From NCBI RefSeq assembly GCF_001540865.1, contig NW_017893362.1:26030-90029 (forward strand): DNA of 64,000 nucleotides. Reading direction: 5' to 3'. The position numbers and the translations under genes were made by a program. Source of the DNA: Ananas comosus (Eukaryota; Streptophyta; Magnoliopsida; Poales; Bromeliaceae). Under the pieces are notes generated by a model. The model had not been told where the DNA came from, did no database searches, and worked only from the letters and a program-made list of their open reading frames with translations. The number at the start of each line of letters is the position of its first letter. Positions within the stretch are counted from its first letter, which is position 1. Below are positions 37,982 to 49,646 of this stretch, one piece after another.

Positions 37982-39212
37982 TGTAGCATACTGGACCTGT
38001 GCAAATTGCGAGGTTCGAGTCTTTGATATGGATTCCGAACTTTTCCACACTTTGTGGAAGGTCGTAGATGGTATTCCGACCTAAAAGTTCGATTCCTGGA
38101 GTTTTGGCAATGTCCTGAGAGTTTTCACTCTCGGGGACCGGTCCCTGATAGAAGAGACCGGTCCCCTCAGAATAGTGCTGCGGCAGGACTTGAGGCAACC
38201 GGTTCCTGGCAGGTGAGACCAGTCCCCGAGCGCGACTACGCGGGAAGAGATCGGTCCCATACGGGGAGAGACCGGTTCCCGAACGTTGGATTTTCGGGGC
38301 AGGCTGAGAGACCGGTCCCAGGTCGGGGAGACCGGTCCCTCAGTCCGAAAACTGCCCAGACCCGGGCAGTGCACAGGTTGGATTTTTGAGGGGCTTAAGT
38401 GGATTTTGTTACTTCAAAGGGCCTTAAGGCCATTTCCTCTCCCTCTCACCCTCATTTCTCTCCCTCACATTCTCTCTACACCCTCTAGAAAGAGAAGAAG
38501 AAAGAGAAGAAGAAGAAGAAGAAGTTGGAGGAGAGCAAGATCTTGAGGCTTTGGAGCACCTTCCTCTCCTTTTTATCACCCTTGGAGGCTTGGAGCTTGG
38601 GCTAGGACTTTGATAGAGGATCAATCTTCAACCCTAGAGCATTTTGAGCTTGGTTTGGAGCTACCAAAAAGGTTAGTTGCTTGTTTCTCCCCTCTAGACC
38701 TATTTTTGGTGGATTTTGGGAGATGAAACCCTAGATTTGGATTTTAGGGTTTATTTTGGGGCTTTTTGTTTGGTAGCTTTTGGGGCTAATCTAATGAGAT
38801 TAGAACCTTGGTTTAGGTTGCCTTGGATAGGATTTAGCTTCCGTTTGAGCTTTGAAGAGGGATCTCTACACTAGGTGAGAGTTTAGCCCTCTATGCCTTG
38901 TTGGTTAGAATTTGAGCTTTCGATGTTCGTTTCGATTGTGTAATTTTTGTTCCTACATCTTTAGGGTGCTAGGAGACTAGTGGACACCTCCATTCGACGA
39001 AATGAAGAGTTTCGATTTTTGGTGGGTTTGGCTTCATGAAAATGGGGCAAATGGCCCCTATACTCTCTATACTTGTCGTAACGTCTTTTTGAATGCAAAT
39101 CCATGCTAGATAGGATTTATGAGAATTTTAGAACACTTAAAATTCATGTGCTATATGTAAGATAAATTTCACTCTATATAGTAGAGCAATCAGGGTTATT
39201 TTCATGCATATG

Positions 39213-41837
39213 TGTCACGCCCCGGGACCGGCAGAGGCCCTCCCGGTAGCGTGCCCAGACCCGCCACATGTCAACACATATAAGGTGTCTAAAACAATAG
39301 CGAAAAATAAACCAAAGATAATCTACATCTAGAGATATTAGAGCACAGATAGATCTATCATCTACAACAAGGTAGAAGGAAAATACTAAAACGATAAGAG
39401 TGAAACATATAGTTATACAATATCTGTCCAAAATAGTACACAAAAGGGGTGGTCTCTAGTACACTGGTACAGCTCTCAAAATCTCCAAAATAAAAATATC
39501 GAGAGGTAGACCACCTATCAACTCGTCACTCGCTGAAGAGCTAGCTCAAAGCAATGCCCTTCCCACGGTCCCTAACCTCTCCCGGCGTGGAAGGCTCTGA
39601 AAGAGAACATAAAACAGAGAGCGTGAGAACTATAATTTATAGTTCCCAGTGGGCAATTACTGACCTTAGCTCAATGCACCACTAGGCCCCAAAGAAATGG
39701 TAAGTCTAAAAGAGAGCAATAATAATGAATAAATTGCATTTATGAAAGCATAACTAAAAACGCTAAGCTACTATATTGCAATTAAACATGGTGTTAATAT
39801 GAAGCACCTCTACTATGTCATAAACGATATGTCCCCACATGGCCATAAGTAGATGTCACGGTTTACTTTATGAAGTTATGAAGATCATGCTTTATCATGA
39901 CAACAATGTATATATAAATGCAATAAGCAACATTTCCTAGCATGTTACATATATGTATGTATACTCAAGTGTCCAAAACTATGCTAGAAGCAAGTCCAAG
40001 TAATCCAACTACTACTCTCTATCTAGTAGTGATTAGAACACACTCAACACCGTGTCGATTTCCATTTTCAATTAAGGACCTACCCAAGGTAGTCCAGCTT
40101 GTGCCGCCTAAGTGCCTGTGGTAGCCCAACATTCCTACTCTTGGAATGAGTCTGTCCCACTCGATCCCGTAGGCTTCTCAATACCGCACGAGCGAAAATA
40201 GGTCGCATAGGCTAACTTCGGAGTGCCGGCTTGTAGGGAGCGACCCTCACAATTTTGTGCGAATGAGCACAAATGGCAAGCAAGCGTAGTCAAGGCTTAA
40301 GTATCCAACCCTCATGTCTCAAACATGGCAAAAGCTACTATTAATCCAACGGTCTAGCTCTATGTCACAATGTAATATCTCAACACTCACTTGCTTAGTG
40401 CCTCTTTATGACACTTAAGCACCACAACTAATCAAGCTCAATTCATATTCTATATTCCAAATATGACATTAATACCAATGTTCACTATAGCCCTGAGCCC
40501 AATGCCTCTTTATGACATTGACTCAAAATCCAAAATAGTCTTAAGTCCCCAAGCCTCTCTGGGCTTCCAAAGTCCCTAAGGTCACAATTGGGCTTAAAGG
40601 TTAAATGCATGAAAGTAATGTTCATTTTCATGATAGGAATCATGGTTCCAAGTCTAAACTAGAATGCTATATCTCACATGCATGCACTCTACCACATAGA
40701 GGTCCAAAAATTTACTATACATTACATAGACATGTTAAGCATTCTAAAATTCATAAAAAATATATCAAACATGAATATGCATGCTTTCCCATTTAACGAT
40801 ACTCAAATCATCACAAATGAGATTTTCTCATTGTGTGGCTAGGTTAAACCCACCGAACCGTCGCGTAGTCCCTCGTTTCGCCGAACGAAGTTGTCCACGA
40901 GTCTCAAAATACCCTAAAAGTAATGAGCGAAGAAATACACAAGCATTACGAGCAACTCTAGGCTCAAACATTAACAATCAAGGCAAAATGGCTAAAACTC
41001 ACTTAAGGAGTAGAAAATCTTTCCCAAGCTCCAAAAGAGAGCCGAATCCCTTCCAATCCAACCAAATGGAAGGTTCTAATCCAATTAATCAAGCTCCGAA
41101 AGCCCTAGATTCAAAATGCCCAAAATAAACCCTAAGTCTCCATTCTAGGGTTTCATCTCAAAACCAACAATAAAATTCAATTCTAGAGGGAGAGAATAAG
41201 TAGATTACCTCTTAGAAGCCTCAATCCAAGCTCTAAACTCTCTAAGTCCCAAGATCTTCCCTCAACAATCCACCAAAACCAAGCTCCAAGCTTTAACAAT
41301 GGTGAAAAAGTCTCTAATCAAGCAAAAGAGAGTTTAATCTCTTAAAATCCCACCAAAATCCAAAGAAATCACAAGAAAAATCAAGGAGGGCTCCCTTACC
41401 TCTATTCTTGCTGTGGCAAGCTCAGGAGAAAGCCCTAGAGGCGTGGGGTGCTATATAGAAGGCCACATTTGCGAAAAACCCCCTGTAGTTCAAACTGCTC
41501 AAAAACTGCCACTCCGTACCGGTACACGGGCCCACGTACCGGTACACCTCCCACGAAAATGCCAAACCCGAGCCTCGGGTTGGCTGAGATGCTGCCACAG
41601 TTGATGGCTGTACTGGTACAGCCATCACCCTGTACCGGTACACAGCCCACTGAAGGCTACCCGAGAGCTAACCAAAAATTCGATTTTTCGGATTTTGGTG
41701 TTAGGCTTCAAACCTCAATCCTCGGGATACGAGCCATAGGTCGGAACATTGTCTACGACCCACGAGAAAGTCTGGAAAAACTCAGAACACATCCAATCAC
41801 TCGAACATCGCAAATTGCAAAGGCCCAGTGTGTTACA
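39213..41837 (-). mobile_element. Innermost solo LTR (2625 bp), TACCGGTAC subtype, TSD ATATG/ATGTG
   Basis: Minus LTR TGTCACGCCCCGGGACCGGC to CCAGTGTGTTACA. Flanked by ATATG (39208-39212) and ATGTG (41838-41842), one mismatch. The host LTR reads across it (CATGCATATG / GTGAGAAGTGTTCGAG, compare 6895-6912). Near-perfect dyad GAACTATAA-T-TTATAGTTC at 39627-39645. GTACCGGTACA palindromes at 41514-41645. Confidence 0.93.
39627..39645 (-). promoter_or_regulatory. Stem-loop module of the inner LTR
   Basis: Perfect dyad, nine paired bases around a single T, flanked by GGCGTGA-like GCGTGA and CCAGTGGGC. Same position relative to the LTR end as the modules at 12865, 49138, 50028 and 51976. Function unknown. 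Confidence 0.7.
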
Positions 41838-43185
41838 ATGTGAGAAGTGTTCGAGATAACAAGTGGGAATCATGTCTCTTATGCTATATTAGCTCATATT
41901 TGTGTAATTGTAAACACTACACTATGACTGGACTTAGTGGAACAAAGTGTCATAAATGGGCACTTGACATAGAAAACTATGAAATTGCAACATAGAGACA
42001 TAGTGATAGGCCATTGGACATATACTATATTTCATGTTTTAGACATGATGACATAGTGATAGGTCTTTGTGACATTCGATACATACTATATTTTTAGACA
42101 TGAGGACTTGAGACTTGAGATAGACTTATACGCATGCTTGTCATTGTGCTCATTCGCACATGCTTGTGAGGGTCGCTCTCTACAAGCCGGCACTCCGGAG
42201 TTAGCCATCGCGATACCTATTCACCGTGCGAGATTGGGCGCCAAAGTGTGGATTGTCGTGGGAAAGGCTCATTCCTAGAGTGGGGATGTTGACTACCACG
42301 GGGCCATTAGGCATGGCACCGGCCAGACAGCCTACGGGTGGGTCTTACAGGCTTGACAGCCTTTGGGTGGGTCTTCATGCCAGACAGCCTTCGGGTGGGT
42401 CTTATAAGATTAAACTTTTAATAGTTAAAGTGACAAGTGGACATTGACTATAATAGTAAATAATGACGTCTTTACTATTTGCATCGAGGACATCGTGTTG
42501 GTTGCATACCTATTCTTATACATGTTAGTCACACTCATATGCATACTTGTTGTAGTTGCTTTATTACTTATGCAGTTCATGCTAAGTAGACATATCATGG
42601 TAGAATAGTACTCATGGTTACATACTTGTTCATTAATTCGCTTTCGTTTATACTTGTACTGACCATCTTTTGTAGCTTTTGGGCCTAGTGGCGCATTTCA
42701 CTGAAGTCAGTAATTGCCCACTGGAAACTATTATTTAATAGTTCTCATGCCCTGTGTTTTATGGTTTCTTTCAGAGCCTTCGGCACCGGCGGAGGCACGG
42801 GATCACGGCAAGGGTGTCGCCTAGCTTGATAGAAAGGAGCTTGTTTCGCTCTAGGTGGTTGTTCTTTCTTTCTTTCTTTTGCTGTTGTGAGAGAGAGAGA
42901 TTTTGAATACCATGTACAGAGAGACTACCTATGTACTCCTTATGTTTCGCTATGTGTTTGGGATTTCCATTGTACTACTTTATGGTTTTATTAGTGGATT
43001 TCAGTTTTATACTTATCCCTCTGTTGTAGAACTTAGTTTTTTACTTTGCTCTGATATCATTAGATCCCTTTGTTCTACTACTTTATTTATCGGTTTATTT
43101 TAGACGCCTTGTATGTTATAGACATATGCCGGGTCTGGGTATGCGCCGGGCGGGCTTCCGCTCGGTCCCGGGGCGTGACAGCGAA

Positions 43186-44906
43186 GTATACACGGATCAC
43201 AAGAGCTTAAAGTATTTGTTCACTCAGAAGGGGTTGAACTTGAGGCAGCGTAGATGGTTGGAGCTGCTCAAGGACTATGATCTGAGAATTCTTTACCACC
43301 CAGGCAAGGCTAACGTGGTGGTGGATGCGCTAAGTAGGAAATCGACATAAAACTTAGCGATGCACGTGGTTACTCAACCGCAGTTGATCGAACAGATGAA
43401 ACGGTTGGAATTGGAGGTGGTGACTCCTGACACGCCTTTGAGGTTGATGACTTTGGTGGTGCAACCTACATTTTTGGATCGAATTAAAGAAAGGCAAGCT
43501 TCCGATGTGGAGTTGCAAAAGATTAAAGGTAGAATGGTTGATGGTTGCACCGGCGATTTTCTTGTGGATGGCTAAGGATTGATGCGTTTCCGTGGACGGA
43601 TTTGTGTGCCGGCAGATTCGGAAATTAAAGAGGATATTCTTCAAGAAGCGCACCGAGCGCCCTATGCTATACATCCGGGAGGCACCAAAAATGTACAAGG
43701 ATTTAAAGTTACTCTATTGTGGCCCGGGATGAAAAAGGACATTGGCGAGTTTGTAGCTCGTTGTCTAACTTGCCAACAAATAAAGGCTGAGCACTGATTA
43801 CCCACGGAAAAACTTCAGAGTTTACCTATTCCTGTGTGGAAGTGGTAGAAAATCACCATGAATTTCATGACAGGGTTGCTCGCTCTCAGGCCGGGCATGA
43901 TGCTATTTGGGTGATTGTGGATAGGTTGACGAAGTCGGCGCACTTCATACCTATTCATACTACTTGGACTGGGGAGAAGCTCGCACAAGTGTATCTTGAT
44001 GAGATTGTGCGACTTCATGGAGTACCTACATCGATCGTATCAGATCGAGACACTCGGTTTGTGTCTCACTTTTGGAGGAGTCTACAGGATGCTTTGTGCA
44101 CTCGACTGGACTTCAGCACTGCTTTTCACCTTTAGAGTGGCGGGCAGTCGGAGCGCACCATACAGACTTTAGAGGATATGCTCCAAGCATGTGTGATAGA
44201 CTTTCAGGGCGGATGGTCGCAGCACCTACCTATGGCGGAGTTTGCTTATAACAACAGTTATCAAGCAAGCATCAAGATGGCGCCCTTCGAAATACTTTAT
44301 GGACGGAAGTGTAGATCGCCGCTTCATTGGAGTGAAGTCGGCGAGAGACTGGCTTTAGGCCCTGATGTGCTCCAGGAAGCTGAGGGCAAGGTTCGAATTG
44401 CTCGGGAGCGACTTTTGACGGCACAGAGTAGACAGAGGAGCTACGCCGATCGACGGCGGCGAGACTTGGAGTTCCAAGTTGGAGACCATGTATTTTTGAA
44501 GGTCTCGCCGACTAGAGGGATCAAGAGATTCGAAATTCAGGATAAGTTGAGCCCCCGCTTCATTGGACCGTATGAGATTTTGAAGCGTGTAGGCCCGGTA
44601 GCGTATCGACTTGCTCTACCGCCGAACCTATCAGGCGTGCACAACGTCTTTTATGTATCAGTCCTTCGGAAGTACATCTTCGACCCGACTCATGTGTTGG
44701 ATGCCACACCTGTGGAGTTACAGGATGATTTGAGCTTCGAAGAGCAACCAGTGAGGATCTTGGCTCGCGAGGTGCGGAAGCTGCAGAATCGGGACATTCC
44801 ATATGTGAAGATTTTTTAGAGCAACCACGGGGAGCGGGAAGCCACGTGGGAGCTGGAGAGCGCACTGTAGGAGCGCTATCCCCATCTTTTTCAGATGGAG
44901 ACTTGA
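43186..44906 (+). pseudogene. pol: End of RNase H, integrase and chromodomain-like tail of the large element
   Basis: RNase H resumes as [20 protein letters not shown] and ends [12 protein letters not shown], then TAA (Gln position, 43348-43350). Integrase: HPGGTK .. [15 protein letters not shown] zinc-binding region (43672-43796), core Asp in [12 protein letters not shown] (43912-43947), second Asp in [10 protein letters not shown] (44033-44062), Glu in GQSERT (44145-44162), then WSQHLPMAEFAYNNSY, LYGRKCRSPL and the GPY motif in FIGPYEILKRVGPVAYRLAL. The tail PVRILAREVRKLQNRDIPYV, then ATWELESAL and ERYPHLFQ, is chromodomain-like and typical of Tekay/Del. Stops at 43574, 43796, about 43849, 44134, 44817 and 44868; several replace Gln or Trp. 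Confidence 0.92.
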
Positions 44907-44949
44907 GGTATGTTGTTGCTTCTGAGTTTCGCAGACGAAACTCCGTTTT

Positions 44950-44960
44950 AGGAGGGGTGA
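44950..44960 (+). promoter_or_regulatory. Polypurine tract
   Basis: AGGAGGGGTGA immediately before the 3' LTR start (TGTAACACACTGG at 44962). Primes plus-strand DNA synthesis in this class of element. Confidence 0.85.
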
Positions 44961-44961
44961 A

Positions 44962-45450
44962 TGTAACACACTGGACATGTGCAAGTTGCGAGGTTTGAGT
45001 GTTTGACTTGGATTTCAAGCTTTTCCATACTTGGTGGAAGGTCGTAGACTGAATTTCGACCTAAAAAGTTTGAATTCTGGATTTTTTGGCTAAGTCCTGA
45101 AAGTTTCACTCTTGGGGACCGGTCCCTGGTGTGAGAGACCGGTCTCCCTGGCTGAGGTTTGGTTGTTGCGTAATGCAACCGGTCCCCTAGCTGGAGGGAC
45201 CGATTCCCGTACGCGTGTTTTGCTGGAGGGCCCTGAGGGACCGGTCCCTGAGGGGAGAGACCGGTCCCCCGACCCGAAAACTGCCTAGACCCGGGCAGTG
45301 CACTGTTTTGATTCTTGAAGGGCCTAAGAGGATTTTGTTGCTGTAGAGGGCTTTTAGAGCCATTTCCCCTCTCTCTTTCCCTTACTTCTCACTCTCTCAC
45401 ACCTCTAGAAAGAGAAGAAGAAGAAGAGAAAGAAGAAGGAGGAGAGGAAG
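44962..45450 (+). mobile_element. 3' LTR of the large element, truncated at 489 bp
   Basis: TGTAACACACTGGACATGTG aligns to the first 490 bp of the 5' LTR, with about 30 differences by hand count, nearly all transitions. It stops in the GAA tract (GGAGGAGAGGAAG), where another LTR begins. The missing 2 kb was not found elsewhere in the window. Confidence 0.9.
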
Positions 45451-46255
45451 TGTAACACACTGGACCTTTGCAAATTGTTAGGTTCGAGTGTTTGAGCGGT
45501 GTTCTGAGTTTTTTCGAATTTTCTGGTTGGTCGTTGATAGTGTTCCGACCTATGGCTCATATCTCGAGAATTATAGTATTTTACGTAGCGCTAAGGTCAC
45601 CAAAGAGTTGAACTTAGGCTACCCTCGGATTGCATTCTGCTTATGGTGAAACCGGTGACAGGCCGCTGGTTGTGCCGGTACATGATTTGTACCTGTAAGG
45701 AAGTGAATTCTCGAAATCCGAGAGTTGTACTTCGTCCAGGATCGACTACTTGTCGAGCAAGTATCCTTTGGGAAAGCTAAACTTGTCCAAAACATAAAAA
45801 ATGCATGGAAAACGTGTCCGCGAGAGCAAACAGTGCGAAAACCTGCACTTGGTAGATTTACTCTCTGGGACCGGTCCCTGGTAGGGAGAGACCGATCCCA
45901 TTGGCTGGTGGTTGTAGGGTTGCTGATGCAACCGGTCCCTGGGGACCGATCCTCGAACGCGGCACCAGCGAGAAAAGCCAAAATTTGGCTAAGTCCCGAA
46001 AATACAGCTCTCGGGAACCGGTCTCTCAGGTAGGAACCGGTCTCCCGAGGACCGGTCTCTCGGGAAGAGACCGGTTCCCGAACACGTGATATCTGGGGAG
46101 GCTCTCGGGGACCGGTCCCATGTCGGGGAGACCGGTCCCTCTAGGCGAAAACTGCCCAGTGAAAGCTGTGTACAGGATGAAAAGTAGAGGGACTAAACTG
46201 AATTTTGTTACATTAGAGAGGCATATGGGCCCTCTCTCTCCCTCAGCCTCTTATT

Positions 46256-46287
<32 letters not shown>

Positions 46288-48149
46288 TTGCTCCCTCTCT
46301 CTCTCTAGAAAAGAAAGAACAAAGAAGAGGAAGAAAAAGAAAAGAGAAGAAGAAGGAGGAGGAGAAGAAGAAGAAGAAGAAGGAGGAGATCAAGCTCAAG
46401 GAGGCTTGGAGCATCTTCCTCTTCCTCTCCTCACCATTGGAGTAGCTCAAGAGGTAAGCTCTTGAACCCTAGCTTGTAGAACTTAAGGTTTTGGGCTTTG
46501 AGCTTTTGAAATGGGTCAATTGGACCTCTAGCATGCTTCTAAATAGATCAATGCTAGAATCTAGGATTTTGATTGGGTGGTTTGCTATAGGTGCAAACCT
46601 AGGGCACCCAAATAGGGTTTTTGGTAGAATATGAGATTGATCTAAATCAGGTGTTTGAATCGTCCCGGACCGTTTCGATTAGAGAACCATTTGAATCGTC
46701 CCGGTGAAGTTCGGTGAAGTTGTGGAGCAATCGGGCGTTTCGGTGCGCATAGGCGTGAAAACGGAACCCGAAAGGGTAACTTGGGCCATGAGCTAAATCC
46801 GGCATTAGCGATGATGGAAAGATGATGAAAACATGTTTGAAAACATGTTTGGAGAGTCTTGGTTCGATTTGAGACGAATCGGAGGTCAAACGAACGAAAA
46901 CGAGCGAAAACGGACGAAGCTGAAAATTGGCTAAGTTTGGGCTGGAGGTCTCTCTGGGACCGGTCCCAGGCAGAGAGACCAGTCTCTAAGGGACCGGTCC
47001 CTCATGTAGAGACCGGTCCCCGAACCCCGAAAATGTCCAGTTCGGGCTGTTGCAAGAGAGGCATTGTAGAAGGACTTATATGCAACTGTGGCATGGGTTA
47101 AGTGTATAGAGAGGGTTAGAACACCTCTCTCTCTCTTTCCCTCACTGTTTCATCCCTCTTTCTCTCTCTCTCTAAACGAAAGAAGAAGAAGAGAAGAAGA
47201 AGAGGAAGGAATAGAAGAGAAGAAGAAGAAGAAGAAGGAGAAGAAGATCAAGAAGGAGATCTTCATCCTCTCCTCGTCTTCCTCTCAACCTTGGAGCAAA
47301 CCTAGAGAGGTAAGCTTCTAGGGCTCTAATGGTAACTTCTTAGGGTTTGGTTTATGCACCCTAATGATGGTTTAGATGTAATTCTAGCAAGCTTAATAGA
47401 TGTTTAATGCTTGAATCTAGAGTTCAAATGGTGGTTTTTGCCGTAGTCGCAAACTAGGGCTCAAAAATGGAATTTTTGTAAATAGATGGGTTTGATCTCA
47501 AATAACCCTCTGTAAACCTAATTGATAGGTAACGAAACACGTTGGCGAAGATGGTTCAGCAATCTGACGAGCCGTTACAAAGATATTGAAGAAACGAACG
47601 CTTAGAGCTTCGTTTCCGCCTGGAGGGCCGAGGTGACGTCTATAAATCGTGAAATCGGGTCCCGAGCATCGTACCGGCGAGGCGAAGACCGTTAGCACTT
47701 GAAACGGCAAAGCGACACGCTCTTGGAGAGCAACTGTGAGATCGGGCCCAAACGGGTGCCGAGTGCCGCGGGAGGCCGATTGCAAGTGTCGACGAGCAAT
47801 CGGAACGCGAGTTAAGGTGGGTTGTGTTTACCGAAGCGACTAGGTCGCCCTTTATGTCTAAGATGATTAAGAATCCACGTTGATGCATATGAATGTAAAT
47901 GAGGCATATAGATGATGCATATAAATGTAAATAATGCATGTTAATAATATGATGCAAATGCTAAGTAGATCCATGTAAAATGATATGATATAGAATACAT
48001 GCTAGTGATAATGCAAGTGATATGTATGTGTGCATTGGAATGTATGCTAGGTGCATGTAACATCATGTGAGCATGTTAGATAAGATGCATGTGCATATGG
48101 ACTCGATATGACAAATAGGATATCAAGTAGATCGAGTGGCATTAACCTA

Positions 48150-48420
48150 GTGTTAATAAACATAGGTCGGACATAGATGACATTGAACCTAGTGTTGTTG
48201 AACCTAGGATAAATAACGAGTGGCATCTAACCTAGTGTTAAAGAACATAGGTTGAGTATGAACCTAGAGTCGGGATCTAGGTGTGTGGCATCTAACCTAG
48301 TGTTAAAGAACATAGGTTGAGAACTGAACCTAGAGTTAAGGTAAACCTAGGTTGTGAAATTGAGGCATTAGACCTAGAGTCAGTTGGACCTAGGGTGGAA
48401 AGTGCATTAGACCTAAATAG
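48150..48420. repeat. Degenerate tandem repeats (CTAGTGTTAA words) in the LTR
   Basis: GTGGCATCTAACCTAGTGTT occurs at about 48223 and 48283 in near-identical 60-bp units, with diverged copies from 48150 to 48420 containing GAACCTAGAGT and ATTAGACCTAGAGT. A related array on the other strand is at 56760-56880. Further on, TGTATGCGGCATGTTCCTCTC recurs three times between 48510 and 48650. Confidence 0.8.
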
Positions 48421-49130
48421 GTCGATAGCATAAGGTTGGATACGGACCCTTGACTTGTGAAGTGGATTCCGGAATCCCGAGACTTGTGAACTCAATAGTT
48501 CTTGGACCGCGGGTGTATGTGGCATGTTCCTCTCCCACCGGAAGAACTTTGAGGATTGTGACTAAGCAAGAACAAAGAGCCCTAGGGTGTATGCGGCATG
48601 TTCCTCTCCCTATCGGGGGTCTTGGCTATGGGTGTATGCGGCTATGTTCCTCTCCCTCTGGAAGATCCCTGACCACGGTGCACGGACCTTCGGGCGGACC
48701 GTTGGGCGATGTGGTTCTTGGCTTGCAGGCTGAGGTGCGTTGTGACAGGGTCCTTCACCTCGAGCCGGGCAGAGCGCGGACTATCCACAGTTGATTGACT
48801 CGAGGCCGAGTCGGGTGGCTAGCTGGAATAAAGTAGATAGAACCTTGAGGGCTAGTGGTAAATGTGTAACCTAAGGTAGTAGAAACCTTAGAGTTGGATG
48901 ACATGAGCTAAGATTAGTGAGATTAATTGTAGAATCAATAATTCTACTAGTTGTTGCATATATTCATGTTGCATATATTCCTGCTGCATATAGCATGGCA
49001 TCATTGCAGTTGTGAGGCAAAGCAAGGTAAAGTTAGTTGCATGTTTATGATATACATATCTATCTGTTTATTGGACTAACTTGTATTTGCCTCCCTTGGA
49101 CTTGTTGGTCGAGCTCCTCCCTTGGCCGTA

Positions 49131-49164
49131 CCCACTGGAAACCATGGAGTTGGTTCTCACCCCA
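49131..49164 (+). promoter_or_regulatory. Stem-loop module, family 2 version
   Basis: CCCACTGGAAACCATGGAGT followed by TGGTTCTCACCCC. AACCA (49140-49144) pairs with TGGTT (49151-49155). The inverted copy at 55742-55759 has the fuller GAACCA/TGGTTC. Stem sequence differs from family 1 but the flanks CCCACTGG and CTCACCCC are the same. Confidence 0.65.
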
Positions 49165-49646
49165 CGTTGTTTCGGGGTTTTACAGGTTCGCACGTGAGCG
49201 GCGCGGCGGCGCGAGGTAAGGGCATAGCTCCATAGATAGCGCCCTACCCCTAGAGACCAGAGCTAGCAGTACCCCGTCGACGTAGCTTAGGGGTATAGAA
49301 AATGAAAGGAACAAAATGTATTTACCTTGTAATACCTATGATGTAACAACTTAGATTGTATTTGAAAGTCTAATGTAAAAAGATTGGTGGTTGGGATGTA
49401 AAGCATATAAATGTGAATGTATGTAATAGCATAGGATGTGTTATGTTGTTGATACCTTTCCATTTGCAATCTTGATTGATATCTGTTCTTGGTTGGAACC
49501 CGTGTAATGTACATTGTTTGGATTGCGACGCCTAGAACATACAGGGGAGACTCTGTCCGCGTACAGGGGAAACCCTGGTCCGTTCGGCGGTCTGTCGTCG
49601 GCGCCGCGACCCGGTCCAAATTGGCGGTTGGTCGCGGGGCGTGACA

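Larger units (their letters stand above)
37982..43180 (+). mobile_element. Solo LTR inserted in RNase H (itself interrupted), TSD GTGAA/GCGAA
   Basis: TGTAGCATACTGGACCTGTG to GGTCCCGGGGCGTGACA. Flanked by GTGAA (37977-37981) and GCGAA (43181-43185), one mismatch. Removing it and one TSD copy puts the RNase H codons back in phase. The LTR itself is 37982-39212 plus 41843-43180, about 2.57 kb. U3 palindrome cluster 38135-38345, hairpin CTGCCCAGACCCGGGCAG at 38352-38369, GC-rich core 42150-42410 with three GCCAGACAGCCT/GGCTTGACAGCC units, stem-loop 42717-42750. Confidence 0.94.
32105..45450 (+). mobile_element. Tekay/Del-type Ty3/gypsy retrotransposon, nearly full length, inactive
   Basis: Order: 5' LTR (32105-34554), PBS (34561), gag, protease, RT, RNase H, integrase, chromodomain-like tail, polypurine tract (44950) and 3' LTR truncated at 45450. 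Pol order with integrase last identifies Ty3/gypsy, and the GPY motif and C-terminal tail place it among chromoviruses. RNase H is split by a 5.2-kb nest (37982-43180). Without that nest the internal part is about 5.2 kb. Multiple stops and frameshifts make it non-autonomous. The two LTRs differ at about 30 of 485 aligned bases by hand count. Confidence 0.93.
45451..49646 (+). mobile_element. Long LTR or LTR mosaic: family-1 start, family-2 end
   Basis: Begins TGTAACACACTGGACCTTTG like family 1, with CCGGTCCC palindromes at 45868-46140. A second palindrome cluster lies at 46955-47035, and each is followed by CT then GAA tracts (46255-46390, 47120-47270). From about 47560 the sequence matches the inverted LTR at 55278-58603 (TTTACCGAAGCGACTAGGTC at 47828 against 57315-57345). 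It ends GTCGCGGGGCGTGACA at 49646. Flanks are GGAAG and GTGTG, so they do not form a TSD. Stem-loop module at 49131-49164. No coding region. Two overlapping LTRs or a recombinant are both possible. Confidence 0.6.

Noticed and set aside
46255..46390. CT and GAA runs considered as independent microsatellites
   Set aside because: They recur at the same place in most LTRs and are part of the LTR structure.
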